Positions 1-6,388 of a stretch of 13,655 bases of DNA are shown here, in pieces. Positions within the stretch are counted from its first letter, which is position 1; every line of letters begins with the position of its first letter. This DNA comes from Anthropogastromicrobium sp963604075 (GTDB lineage Bacteria > Bacillota > Clostridia > Lachnospirales > Lachnospiraceae): contig CAVCPW010000127.1 of NCBI GenBank assembly GCA_963604075.1, forward strand, positions 1 to 13,655, in the 5' to 3' direction. The notes beneath the pieces were generated by a model. That model made no database searches. It was not told where the DNA came from and saw nothing but the letters and a program-made list of their open reading frames with translations. The position numbers and the translations under genes were made by a program.

Positions 1-1122
1 CAGCTTTTCTACACGTTCTAGCTCAGCACGAATCTGTAAATGCTGCGGGCAATGACGCTCACAGAATCCACAATTTTTACAGTCCGCAATCAGCTTGCCG
101 CCGTCATTTGTATAACGATCGTACATCTTCTTTGCATGTTCCTTCAGACCATATACATTATAATAAGTAAACATATTGAAGATCTTTGGAATCTCAATTC
201 CCGCTGGACATGGCTGGCAATACTTGCAACCAGTACAATACAGTTCGCTGAACTTCTTTAACTGCTCCATTGCCTCTCCAAGCTGCTGCCACTCTTCCTT
301 TGAAAATCCTGTGCTGTCAGACGCGAGTGCTGCATTCTGCTTTACCATATCCAGTGTCTGCATACCAGACAGTGCGCAGTTCAAATCCGGATTTCCCAGA
401 ACAAACTTAAATGCCAGCTCATATGTAGCAATTGACTTCTTTCCAGTCAACTTTGCATACAATTCAGTCGGTGCTGCCAGTCTTCCACCACCTACCGGTC
501 CCATGGCAACAGTGCCAAGACCATTCGATGATGCATAGTTAAGCATCTCCTCATTACTTCTATCAAGCAGATTGTACTGGACAAGCATGCTCTCCATCGG
601 AATGCCGCGCTCCTTGGAACGGTCAATAATGTGCTTAATTGCGGATGGATCATCATGGAATGAGAAGGATATGTGACGAATTAATCCTTCCTCCTTTGCC
701 TTTGCCGCATCTGCTAACAAATCCTGTGCCATAATCGTTTCATCAAATTCTTTGCGGTTGATTCCCCAGAAATGATAAAAATCAATGTGATCTGTTCCTA
801 GCTTATCCAGACTATGCTCAAGTGCGCGCCTGTAATCACCCGGCTTTTTACAGACATCAAGCGGAATCTTCGTTGAAATCAAAATTTTATTACGAAAACT
901 CTTCACAGCTTTTCCGACTGCTTCCTCGCTGTTAGAATTGCAATACTTTGGTGCAGTATCAAAATAATTGACTCCCTGGCGGTATGCCTCTGCCACCATC
1001 TCATCTACCTTATCCTGATCCACATACTTTTTTCCATCCTTTTCAAACTCTGGAAAACGCATACAGCCAAAACCAAGTGCCGAAATGTTTTCACCTGTGT
1101 TTCCAAATTTTCTGTAATTCAT
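1..1122 (-). CDS. Aldo/keto reductase with C-terminal 4Fe-4S ferredoxin-type domain (partial, 3' end cut by window edge)
   Basis: An open frame from the ATG at 1122 runs 374 codons to the left edge without a stop, so the last residues are missing. Residues 1 to about 280 form an aldo/keto reductase barrel, and the classic catalytic tetrad can be read as D55, Y60, K85 and H117. Residues 296-305 (C296, C299, C302, C305) and 348-358 (C348, C351, C354, C358, followed by P) are two four-cysteine sets typical of a [4Fe-4S] dicluster ferredoxin domain. This architecture is common in anaerobic Firmicutes. The family is expected to be a cytoplasmic oxidoreductase, but substrate and electron partner cannot be read from sequence. 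A good Shine-Dalgarno (GGAAGG) precedes the start. The gene begins about 40 bp after the UPF0291 gene on the same strand, so the two are probably cotranscribed. Fold assignment is confident; physiological role is unknown. Confidence 0.93.
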   Translation of the reverse strand, partial: MNYRKFGNTGENISALGFGCMRFPEFEKDGKKYVDQDKVDEMVAEAYRQGVNYFDTAPKYCNSNSEEAVGKAVKSFRNKILISTKIPLDVCKKPGDYRRALEHSLDKLGTDHIDFYHFWGINRKEFDETIMAQDLLADAAKAKEEGLIRHISFSFHDDPSAIKHIIDRSKERGIPMESMLVQYNLLDRSNEEMLNYASSNGLGTVAMGPVGGGRLAAPTELYAKLTGKKSIATYELAFKFVLGNPDLNCALSGMQTLDMVKQNAALASDSTGFSKEEWQQLGEAMEQLKKFSELYCTGCKYCQPCPAGIEIPKIFNMFTYYNVYGLKEHAKKMYDRYTNDGGKLIADCKNCGFCERHCPQHLQIRAELERVEKL

Positions 1123-1162
1123 AGTACACTCACCTTCCCTTTCTATGACTCTGTGAATAAGA

Positions 1163-1396
1163 TTACTTTTTAACTTTATTTAACCAATCCTTACGACGAT
1201 CCTTCACATTTGTGATAGTACCATCCGGATTCTTAATCTTCATCTGATCAAGAGAACTTCTCATATTCTCGCGAATTGCTCTGAGGTATGCCTGACGCAA
1301 ATTCTGCTGTTCTTCTTTCTCGGCCTCTGTTAAGGTTCCTTCCTTCTGCTTCTTTGCCAGCTCATTAATTCTGGCAATTTCCTTTTCTGTTACCAT
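1163..1396 (-). CDS. UPF0291 / DUF896 family small protein (YnzC-like)
   Basis: This 77-residue, highly charged, mostly helical protein starts with VTEKEIARINELAKKQKEG and then has a TEAEKEEQQNLRQAYL segment. That pattern matches UPF0291 (DUF896), the family of Bacillus subtilis YnzC. Family members are 70-80 residues long, so the gene is full length. The N-terminal half should form a two-helix hairpin. It has no signal peptide, cysteines or membrane segment. In B. subtilis ynzC lies in the LexA-controlled yneA operon. I looked for a LexA-type GAAC-N4-GTTC site upstream and did not find one, so SOS control is not supported here. A strong promoter lies about 70 bp upstream, and the aldo/keto reductase follows 40 bp downstream. 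The molecular function of the family is not established. Confidence 0.9.
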   Translation of the reverse strand: MVTEKEIARINELAKKQKEGTLTEAEKEEQQNLRQAYLRAIRENMRSSLDQMKIKNPDGTITNVKDRRKDWLNKVKK

Positions 1397-1467
1397 ATGA
1401 TTCTGCCTTTCTGTTTAGGTTATTCTTTTTCTGGTTTTTATTTCTTTGCATTTTTTATTTCCACTTC

Positions 1468-1496
1468 ATATTACCATGACCCGAAAGATTGTTCAA
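1468..1496 (-). promoter_or_regulatory. Promoter for the UPF0291 - aldo/keto reductase unit
   Basis: On the minus strand there is TTGAAC (1491-1496), a 17-bp spacer and TAATAT (1468-1473). This is a near-consensus sigma-A promoter. It would give a 5' leader of about 65 nt, rich in A, before the UPF0291 start at 1396. Confidence 0.75.
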
Positions 1497-1577
1497 GACT
1501 TTCTCGCAATGTTTATTATTGCTCACGGGTGGGGTATACGAAAAGCTATCCACCTCAGGGCTTTGCCAAACATTGGC

Positions 1578-1606
1578 TTGCTACGAAGTAAAAATAGGAG
1601 TACAAT
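1578..1606 (+). promoter_or_regulatory. Promoter for the beta-propeller gene, with an adjoining dyad
   Basis: TTGCTA (1578-1583), a 17-bp spacer and TACAAT (1601-1606) lie 34 bp before the ATG at 1641, with the Shine-Dalgarno AAGGAAGG at about 1625-1632. A short inverted repeat, GCCAA-ACA-TTGGC (1565-1577), abuts the -35 box and could be an operator, though no regulator is encoded nearby. The divergent promoter of the UPF0291 gene is about 80 bp away. Confidence 0.7.
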
Positions 1607-1640
1607 GAAAGAAATATTAAGATAAGGAAGGTACATTCTC

Positions 1641-2726
1641 ATGAGAAAAGTATGTGAGTACGAAGGTTCCTCTCTCTGGGGCATGAACGGCGGGCAACCA
1701 GAAAGTCCGGACGGAACGCTTCTAGTCTACGCCAAAAAGCCCGATCTGGAGGACAAAGAAAAGCAGACAACTGAAATCTGGGTCTGTGACCGCAATACAC
1801 TATCAAATGCCCGCTGTGTATTTACTGTCAGTTGCGGCAATCACAATGGTCCATCCGCTACGTTTACCGATAATGACCACATTGTCTTTCGTGATATCAT
1901 AAATGGCTTCAGTGCATTTCGCGTACTGAATATCCATACCAAAGAGGTTGTTTACGGTCCGATCTTCGGCAAAGAAAGCCACTGTGCTGAAAATGGTCAG
2001 TATCCATTCTCCATCTCAGAAGAATTTCTGGATAAGAACCCAAAACACCCTGAGCTTGACACCTGTGGCATCTATCTACTGGATTTAAAGACTGGAAAAA
2101 TTCGCCGTGTTGCCGATAAAAAGACGGTTTACGATATGGTTGTAAAGAGCGGCTGCATTCCAAATGAGTACACGACTTCCATGAGCCATGTCCAGTTAAA
2201 TCCATCAGCCACAAAGGTGATGATGCGCCTAAGCGTTGAAAACTGTCCAGTATTCGGTGCGCTCGGCTGCATTGACCTTGAGACTGGTGAAACACACGTT
2301 ATCCCTGACAAGCCTGTTCATCAGCTGTGGTTTGACGATGATACGTATATGGCTACTCGTCAGTATTATGACGGTTCAAAGATTGAAATGGAGACCAGTC
2401 GCATTCAGCGCTTTACGCCTAACGGTGAGTGCCTTGAGACACTTGGCGGCATTGGAAATCATATTGATGGCTCCCCAGATCGAACCTATTTTGTCGGAGA
2501 CCGTGCATATCCTGGTTATCCGGCTGATATTTTTCTCTACCGTCGCGGTGAAACCACCCCTGTAGCCACCTTTGGTGGTCAGAATTTCCAAAACTGCATC
2601 TGGAAACTCCAAATTCATCCGAATCCAACATTCTCACGCGATGGAAAGCGAATCTATTTCAATCATCCGGTCAGCGAGAATCGCACAGAAGCATGTTTTG
2701 TCGAAATAGACGAGCTGTTAAAATAG
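1641..2726 (+). CDS. TolB-like beta-propeller protein, possibly related to oligogalacturonate lyase (PL22)
   Basis: This is a 361-residue soluble protein without signal peptide or membrane segment. It has recurring propeller-blade signatures: PDGTLLVYA near residue 23, LDLKTGKIRRV near 150, LETGETHVIP near 215, SPDRTYFV near 277 and FSRDGKRIYFN near 332. These are typical of TolB/WD40-like repeats. The stretches HVQLNP (183-188), GNHIDGSPD with H274, and QIHPNPTF with Q324 and H326 resemble the histidine-bearing loops that hold the metal in cytoplasmic oligogalacturonate lyases (family PL22). The third ligand position appears altered (N328), so catalysis is uncertain. No carbohydrate-transport or pectin genes are visible in the window, which weakens a pectin-degradation reading. 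The start follows a strong ribosome binding site and a promoter. A propeller fold is fairly secure; the enzyme identity is a guess. Confidence 0.75.
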   Translation: MRKVCEYEGSSLWGMNGGQPESPDGTLLVYAKKPDLEDKEKQTTEIWVCDRNTLSNARCVFTVSCGNHNGPSATFTDNDHIVFRDIINGFSAFRVLNIHTKEVVYGPIFGKESHCAENGQYPFSISEEFLDKNPKHPELDTCGIYLLDLKTGKIRRVADKKTVYDMVVKSGCIPNEYTTSMSHVQLNPSATKVMMRLSVENCPVFGALGCIDLETGETHVIPDKPVHQLWFDDDTYMATRQYYDGSKIEMETSRIQRFTPNGECLETLGGIGNHIDGSPDRTYFVGDRAYPGYPADIFLYRRGETTPVATFGGQNFQNCIWKLQIHPNPTFSRDGKRIYFNHPVSENRTEACFVEIDELLK

Positions 2727-2760
2727 ATTGATTATCAATACTCACTACCTAAGGGCAGCG

Positions 2761-2789
2761 TGTTTCCGTCTATGAGAAACAAATTTTTT
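2761..2789 (+). terminator. Weak intrinsic terminator after the beta-propeller gene
   Basis: A 6-bp inverted repeat, TGTTTC (2761-2766) with GAAACA (2776-2781) and a 9-nt loop, is followed by AA and six T residues (2784-2789). The stem is short, so termination is probably partial and the downstream cysteine-rich gene may be transcribed by read-through. Confidence 0.4.
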
Positions 2790-2847
2790 ACCTTATGAAA
2801 AAGGAAAAACTGACCATGCCATCTTGCATAGTCTGAAAGGATTTTAC

Positions 2848-3123
2848 ATGGAACGGCCAAAGACCACTCATTATCAATTTTTCAGCAATCGTGACTGTGA
2901 ATATTTCCCCTGTCACAAAGACGCAGATCCGGACAACTTCAACTGTCTTTTCTGCTACTGTCCGCTGTATGCACTCGGCAAAAAATGCGGCGGTCAGTTT
3001 CGTTATCTTCCAAGCGGCATCAAAGACTGCACAAATTGTACGTTTCCGCACAAGAAGGAAAATTATAAAACTATAATTGGACGATACAAGGATATCGTTG
3101 AACTCTTAAAACGAGATTTATAA
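2848..3123 (+). CDS. Small cysteine-rich putative metal-binding protein
   Basis: This 91-residue protein has a dense set of possible metal ligands: C17, C22, C33, C36, C38, C47, C61, C64 and H68, including a CLFCYCP motif (33-39) and CTNC (61-64). The pattern fits the short 'cysteine-rich small domain' family (Pfam PF04071 as I recall it), which occurs alone in Clostridia and archaea and is sometimes linked to cobalamin genes. No cobalamin gene or riboswitch is visible here. I chose the ATG at 2848, not the in-frame ATG at 2824, because AAAGGA sits 6-7 nt before 2848 and nothing similar precedes 2824. No clear promoter of its own was found; it is probably transcribed with the propeller gene. 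The bound metal or cluster and the role are unknown. Confidence 0.8.
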   Translation: MERPKTTHYQFFSNRDCEYFPCHKDADPDNFNCLFCYCPLYALGKKCGGQFRYLPSGIKDCTNCTFPHKKENYKTIIGRYKDIVELLKRDL

Positions 3124-3125
3124 AA

Positions 3126-3171
3126 GTGCAAGAGCATCCCACTACCTTTAGGTGGTGGGATGCTCTTGCAC
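3126..3171. terminator. Long hairpin between convergent genes (probable terminator of the permease unit)
   Basis: The arms 3126-3146 and 3151-3171 pair over 21 bp with one G-T wobble, around a TTTA loop. Reading on the minus strand, the stem is followed by TTTTAT, so it can terminate transcription coming from the permease gene, whose stop lies 35 bp upstream at 3207. On the plus strand the cysteine-rich gene ends 2 bp before the stem, but no T-run follows directly. It would still act as a 3' stabilising or blocking stem. Confidence 0.8.
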
Positions 3172-3206
3172 GAGGTGCCGCCTTTATCTAAAAACACACT
3201 AAAATT

Positions 3207-4397
3207 TTACAACTGCCCGATTAATTTTGCAGCAAGTAACAAAATTGCAAGGAGAATCACATTTGCTGCCGTAAAACATGCGAAATAGTGCCAGCGAAGC
3301 AATGCATTCTCACGAGAAATATACTTAAAGCTAATTAAACTTGCCATAGACGCAATCATGGTTCCCAGGCCACCCAGGTTTGTTCCAATAATCAATGCCT
3401 GATACTGGTTCGTAAAGCCTGACAGCAAAATAGCCGCCGGAACATTGCTCATAACCTGACTTGCTGCAACTGCTATAATGACTTCTCTTGTCCGAATCAG
3501 ACTCTGAAGGAAGCTGCAAAACTGCGGAATGCGTCCAAGATTTCCGATAAAAATAAATAACGCCATAAAAGTTCCTAGCAATGCATAATCTGCACTACGC
3601 ACAAGTTTACGGTCACACACTGTTGCCCAGACTAGCACACAGATTAATACAACCCATATTGAAATAATGCGCCCTACTGCAAGAAGGCTCAGGAAAAATA
3701 AAATCAGATATACCACCAGTCGACGCTTATCTGAAATTTTTCTGCCTTGTGTCTCTAATGTAATTGTCTCTTTCGAGTCACTATTGGCACTGCGATTAAT
3801 ATGATTTGCATTCTTACTTGCATGAATTCCAATCCATATGAGTAAAAGAGCAAATGACAACGCCGTATAGGGAAGCATTAATTTAAAAAATGCACCCGTA
3901 CTTAACTGCGCTTTTCCATACAGATATAGATTCTGAGGATTTCCAATCGGTGTCATCATGCTGCCAAGATTGGCTGCAGCCGTCTGCATTACTACACATG
4001 GAATCAGCCAGTGGTCACGAACCTCATCTGAGAATTTATTCAAGATTAAAATAGCAAATGGAACAAATGTAATCAGTGCCACATCATTTGTAATGATCAT
4101 TGAAAGGAAAAAGCAAAGCATCACTAATATCGTGACAATACCTGAAACGCTTTTTACTCTTTTTAACAGGTTCTGTGCAATACAATCAAACACGCCGATT
4201 GTTCGCATTCCTGCCACAATTACCATCAGACAAAATAAAATAGCAAGTGTACGAAAGTCAATATAGGATGCATACACTGCGTCTGGATGCACCAAAAACA
4301 TAGAGATGACTGCCAAAATCACTGCAATTGACAACACCGGTTCTTTCTTTATTATATTCTTTGCTGCCATTTGCATTATTACCAACACTTTTTGCAT
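3207..4397 (-). CDS. SLC13 / ArsB-NhaD superfamily permease (citrate-transporter-like)
   Basis: This 396-residue integral membrane protein has about 10-11 hydrophobic segments and a charged cytoplasmic loop near residues 200-225. Two family signatures can be read: TNDVALITFVPFAI near residue 103 with NLGSMMTPIGNPQNLYLYG near 144, and in the second half SQVMSNVPAAILLSG followed by GTNLGGLGTMIASMASL. These re-entrant NP-containing loops define the ion transporter superfamily that includes CitMHS, NhaD, ArsB and SLC13 carriers. The substrate, anion or dicarboxylate versus ion antiport, cannot be told from this sequence. The ATG at 4397 has an AGGGG ribosome site and lies inside the end of the upstream gene, a 19-bp overlap that suggests translational coupling. 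ATGs at 4376 and 4370 lack ribosome sites. The gene ends 35 bp before the hairpin at 3126-3171. Confidence 0.88.
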   Translation of the reverse strand: MQKVLVIMQMAAKNIIKKEPVLSIAVILAVISMFLVHPDAVYASYIDFRTLAILFCLMVIVAGMRTIGVFDCIAQNLLKRVKSVSGIVTILVMLCFFLSMIITNDVALITFVPFAILILNKFSDEVRDHWLIPCVVMQTAAANLGSMMTPIGNPQNLYLYGKAQLSTGAFFKLMLPYTALSFALLLIWIGIHASKNANHINRSANSDSKETITLETQGRKISDKRRLVVYLILFFLSLLAVGRIISIWVVLICVLVWATVCDRKLVRSADYALLGTFMALFIFIGNLGRIPQFCSFLQSLIRTREVIIAVAASQVMSNVPAAILLSGFTNQYQALIIGTNLGGLGTMIASMASLISFKYISRENALLRWHYFACFTAANVILLAILLLAAKLIGQL

Positions 4398-5776
4398 TTC
4401 TCATACCCCTGATTGATTGCATCAGACTCCGTTACCTGACGCGCATTTTCCGGATTCATATTTCCACAGTTGTTCCTGCTGTGATATTTGGATCCCGTTG
4501 CAGACAGCCATACCATGTTGCCTACTGGCTGAGTTGGTGCTTCGGTCTGCGGGGGTTGTGTCGGTGCTTCAGTCTGCGGAGATTGTGTTGGTGCCGCTGT
4601 TTGTGGCTGCGTGGACGGTGTCTGCGCCTGAACAGCTGCTTGTGTTGGTGCTGCCTGTGTCATTGTCTGTGGATCAACATCACTCAAATAAGAGGAAGGT
4701 ATGTAGGTAGTCGCACCGTTAAATACAATCGTTGCCCAGCCATTGTCATCACGATTTAATACCTGAATCTGATTGCCCGGTCCAAGCTCTCCAATGGTAC
4801 TGCTTGTGTTGTTCGGTTCTTCCTTTACCGATACAAAATCGGCTGCATACAGCACCTCACCGTTGCTCGGTGCATTGTTCCATGTAATCGTCTCACCATC
4901 AGATGTTGCAATAATGTTTCCCTGAAAATCAGTTCTGAAAATCTGTGCCTCAACTGACTCCAATTTTTCGACTGTATCTGAATCCGGATGCCCATAAGAA
5001 TTATTCACACCGCAGGAAATAACCGCATATTCTGGAAGGACAGCCTCCAGAAAATCCCAGCTGGTGGAACTTGCAGAACCATGATGACCAACTGACAATA
5101 CATCACAATCAAGATTCTCGTTTGCTGCGATGATGTCTTTTTCTTCCTTTGATTCGGCGTCACCGGTAAATAAGAATGATGTTTCGCCATAGTCAAGACG
5201 AATCACAACTGAATTGTTATTGGAATCATCCCGAATCTGGGTAGGTCCAAGAATGGTAAAGCTGCCATCGCCAAATGCGTACTCTTCACCAACTTCCGGG
5301 TAGGTTACTTCTTTTCCCTCTGTGGATAACGTGTCATAAAAGGATTTGTAAATTTTGGAATTATGTTCGTAATCTGGTGCAATGATTGTATCTGTATCAA
5401 ATGCATGAAGTGCACCAACAAGACCATTTAAGTGATCCGCATCATAATGTGATGCGATCATATAGTCAATATCCTCAACACCCTCCTGCTGCAAATATGA
5501 AACAAAATAAGACGCGGCATCGGAGTTTCCGCCATCGTATACCAGAACGTTATCCCCGGCCTGAGCCATGATTGCAAGTCCCTGACCAACGTCAATAAAG
5601 TGAACAATCAATTCTTCCTGTGGCAGATCACTCTGTATGTTTTCAGCAGCTGGTACAGCCATAGTACCCGACATCAGCATGGCTGCAACAGCTGTGGCTG
5701 CTAACCACTTTTTTAGATTACCAAGTGATTTTTTTTGCATCTTGGGCAATGTCTTTTCGTACATTTTTTTCATCAT
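4379..5776 (-). CDS. Secreted ComEC-like metallo-beta-lactamase-fold protein with SH3b domain and C-terminal cysteine module
   Basis: With the ATG at 5776, placed 8 nt after AGGAGG, the protein has 465 residues; an upstream in-frame ATG at 5815 lacks a ribosome site. Residues 1-44 form a basic, then hydrophobic signal peptide ending near VPAA. Residues 55-300 are a ComEC/Rec2-type metallo-beta-lactamase domain: FIDVGQG at 60-66, H110-Y-D-A-D-H115, TGDAE with D206, GHHGS with H231/H232, and NSYGHP with H263. Residues about 306-368 look like a bacterial SH3 domain, a cell-wall-binding type. Residues 391-417 are three copies of a 9-residue P/T/Q repeat. The last 48 residues form a module with C437, C461 and C464, ending GYEKCKKCW. 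It is therefore expected to work outside the membrane as a hydrolase, possibly a nuclease or phosphodiesterase as proposed for the ComEC domain. It lacks the ComEC pore. The next gene, a permease, starts inside its last codons. Confidence 0.88.
   Translation of the reverse strand: MMKKMYEKTLPKMQKKSLGNLKKWLAATAVAAMLMSGTMAVPAAENIQSDLPQEELIVHFIDVGQGLAIMAQAGDNVLVYDGGNSDAASYFVSYLQQEGVEDIDYMIASHYDADHLNGLVGALHAFDTDTIIAPDYEHNSKIYKSFYDTLSTEGKEVTYPEVGEEYAFGDGSFTILGPTQIRDDSNNNSVVIRLDYGETSFLFTGDAESKEEKDIIAANENLDCDVLSVGHHGSASSTSWDFLEAVLPEYAVISCGVNNSYGHPDSDTVEKLESVEAQIFRTDFQGNIIATSDGETITWNNAPSNGEVLYAADFVSVKEEPNNTSSTIGELGPGNQIQVLNRDDNGWATIVFNGATTYIPSSYLSDVDPQTMTQAAPTQAAVQAQTPSTQPQTAAPTQSPQTEAPTQPPQTEAPTQPVGNMVWLSATGSKYHSRNNCGNMNPENARQVTESDAINQGYEKCKKCW
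4526..4606 (-). repeat. Tandem 27-bp coding repeat, three copies (P/T/Q linker)
   Basis: Inside the secreted metallo-beta-lactamase gene, residues 391-417 read PQTAAPTQS, PQTEAPTQP, PQTEAPTQP. That is a 9-residue unit repeated three times in a longer region rich in T, Q, P and A. This is a flexible wall-spanning or spacer linker between the SH3b domain and the C-terminal cysteine module. Copy number is likely to vary between strains. Confidence 0.85.
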
Positions 5777-5875
5777 TCGTATCTCCTCCTTTTCATATTG
5801 ACAATCAATACTCAAATTGTAAAGAATTGGTTACTTCACACGGTACTAGAATTAGTTTAACACACTCTGACTTGG

Positions 5876-5904
5876 AATAAATAAAATACAAATCTCATCG
5901 TCAA
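5876..5904 (-). promoter_or_regulatory. Possible promoter for the metallo-beta-lactamase/permease unit
   Basis: TTGACG (5899-5904), a 17-bp spacer and TTTATT (5876-5881) occur on the minus strand about 100 bp before the start at 5776. The -35 box is good and the -10 box is weak. I see no better candidate in the 5777-6015 gap. Confidence 0.35.
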
Positions 5905-5918
5905 TGATATTCGCTACT

Positions 5919-5941
5919 TAAAAAGAATCTTTCTAGATTCT
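5919..5941 (-). terminator. Short hairpin, second terminator downstream of tRNA-Glu
   Basis: AGAATCT (minus strand, 5941-5935) and AGATTCT (5930-5924) form a 7-bp stem with a 4-nt loop, followed by a T-run on the minus strand (A-run just below 5924 on the plus strand). The stem is AT-rich, so it is a weak or backup terminator behind the tRNA terminator. Confidence 0.45.
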
Positions 5942-6015
5942 CATTCTGTTATTTAATTCTGCTTCAAATAATCCTGCCTAAATGTGCGAACGAAGTTTTC
6001 TACCAAAATATGAAT

Positions 6016-6044
6016 AAAAAGAAAAAGCCCTGCTTTCGCAGGAC
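6016..6044 (-). terminator. Intrinsic terminator of tRNA-Glu
   Basis: Seven nucleotides past the tRNA 3' end, the minus strand has a 7-bp stem (6027-6033 with 6038-6044, one G-T wobble) capped by a GAAA tetraloop, followed by TTTTTCTTTTT. This is a textbook Rho-independent terminator. Confidence 0.9.
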
Positions 6045-6050
6045 ATATAG

Positions 6051-6122
6051 CAGCTTGTAGGAGAATCGAACTCCTGTTTTCGCCGTGAGAGGGCGACGTC
6101 TTAACCCCTTGACCAACAAGCC
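6051..6122 (-). tRNA. tRNA-Glu (anticodon CUC)
   Basis: A 72-nt cloverleaf folds on the minus strand. The acceptor arm is GGCTTGT with ACAAGCT, ending in discriminator G. The D arm is GTC/GAC with the loop containing GGGGTTAA. The anticodon arm is TCGCC-CTCTCAC-GGCGA, placing CTC at positions 34-36, and the T arm is AGGAG-TTCGATT-CTCCT. The anticodon reads GAG codons, so the isoacceptor is glutamate. CCA is not encoded. The first acceptor pair is G1-U72, a wobble where G-C is usual. The gene stands alone, with its own promoter and terminator. Confidence 0.95.
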
Positions 6123-6136
6123 TTACAACGATATTT

Positions 6137-6165
6137 ATATTAACACATTTCAATATTTTTGTCAA
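6137..6165 (-). promoter_or_regulatory. Strong promoter of tRNA-Glu
   Basis: On the minus strand TTGACA (6160-6165), a 17-bp spacer and TAATAT (6137-6142) form a near-perfect sigma-A promoter 14 bp before the tRNA 5' end. The region just upstream (about 6170-6235) is extremely A-rich on this strand, like an UP element. Confidence 0.9.
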
Positions 6166-6335
6166 CACTTTTTCCAAGTTTTTTTAGTTTTTTATTTTTT
6201 CAGTTCTTTTTCGACACTTTATCCATTTTTTTTGCAGAAATCCTCGTCCGACATAGTCGGGCAGGATTGTTTCACATGATATGGCCACGTTAGTGACTCA
6301 TAAAAAAACGCCCACACGGATTAATAAAAAGCACT
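6166..6335. other. Non-coding spacer with an isolated hairpin
   Basis: I see no gene in the stretch between the tRNA promoter and the terminator of the M16C gene (gap 6123-6442 overall). It holds an A/T-rich tract (6170-6234) and a two-step hairpin at 6239-6268. In that hairpin AATCCT pairs with AGGATT and CCGAC pairs with GTCGG, with a 3-nt loop and a small internal loop. No T-run follows on either strand, so it is not an ordinary terminator. Confidence 0.6.
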
Positions 6336-6388
6336 AAAAAAAACGCAAAAAAGTACGAGACACCACCTTTTTTGCGATGGTGTCCCGT
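6336..6388 (-). terminator. Terminator of the M16C protease gene with two overlapping stems
   Basis: On the minus strand an 11-bp stem (6378-6388 with 6355-6365) has the sequence CGCAAAAAAG in its loop. That loop sequence (6367-6376) is exactly complementary to CTTTTTTGCG (6344-6353) immediately downstream, which is followed by eight T residues (6343-6336). The second, 10-bp stem with the T-run is a good intrinsic terminator. The first stem must either be melted or form a pseudoknot with it. Confidence 0.8.

Noticed and set aside
1397..1560. LexA/SOS box expected from the B. subtilis ynzC context
   Set aside because: No GAAC-N4-GTTC or close variant is present in the promoter region.
2727..2847. 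Cobalamin riboswitch before the cysteine-rich gene
   Set aside because: The gap is only 121 bp and lacks the B12-box consensus.
5783..5811. TTTACA-N17-CAATAT promoter close to the metallo-beta-lactamase gene
   Set aside because: The start of transcription would fall within the ribosome binding site, leaving no usable leader.
5777..5815. Longer start of the metallo-beta-lactamase protein at 5815
   Set aside because: The extra 13 residues would be encoded by the AGGAGG ribosome site itself, and they would precede a normal signal peptide.
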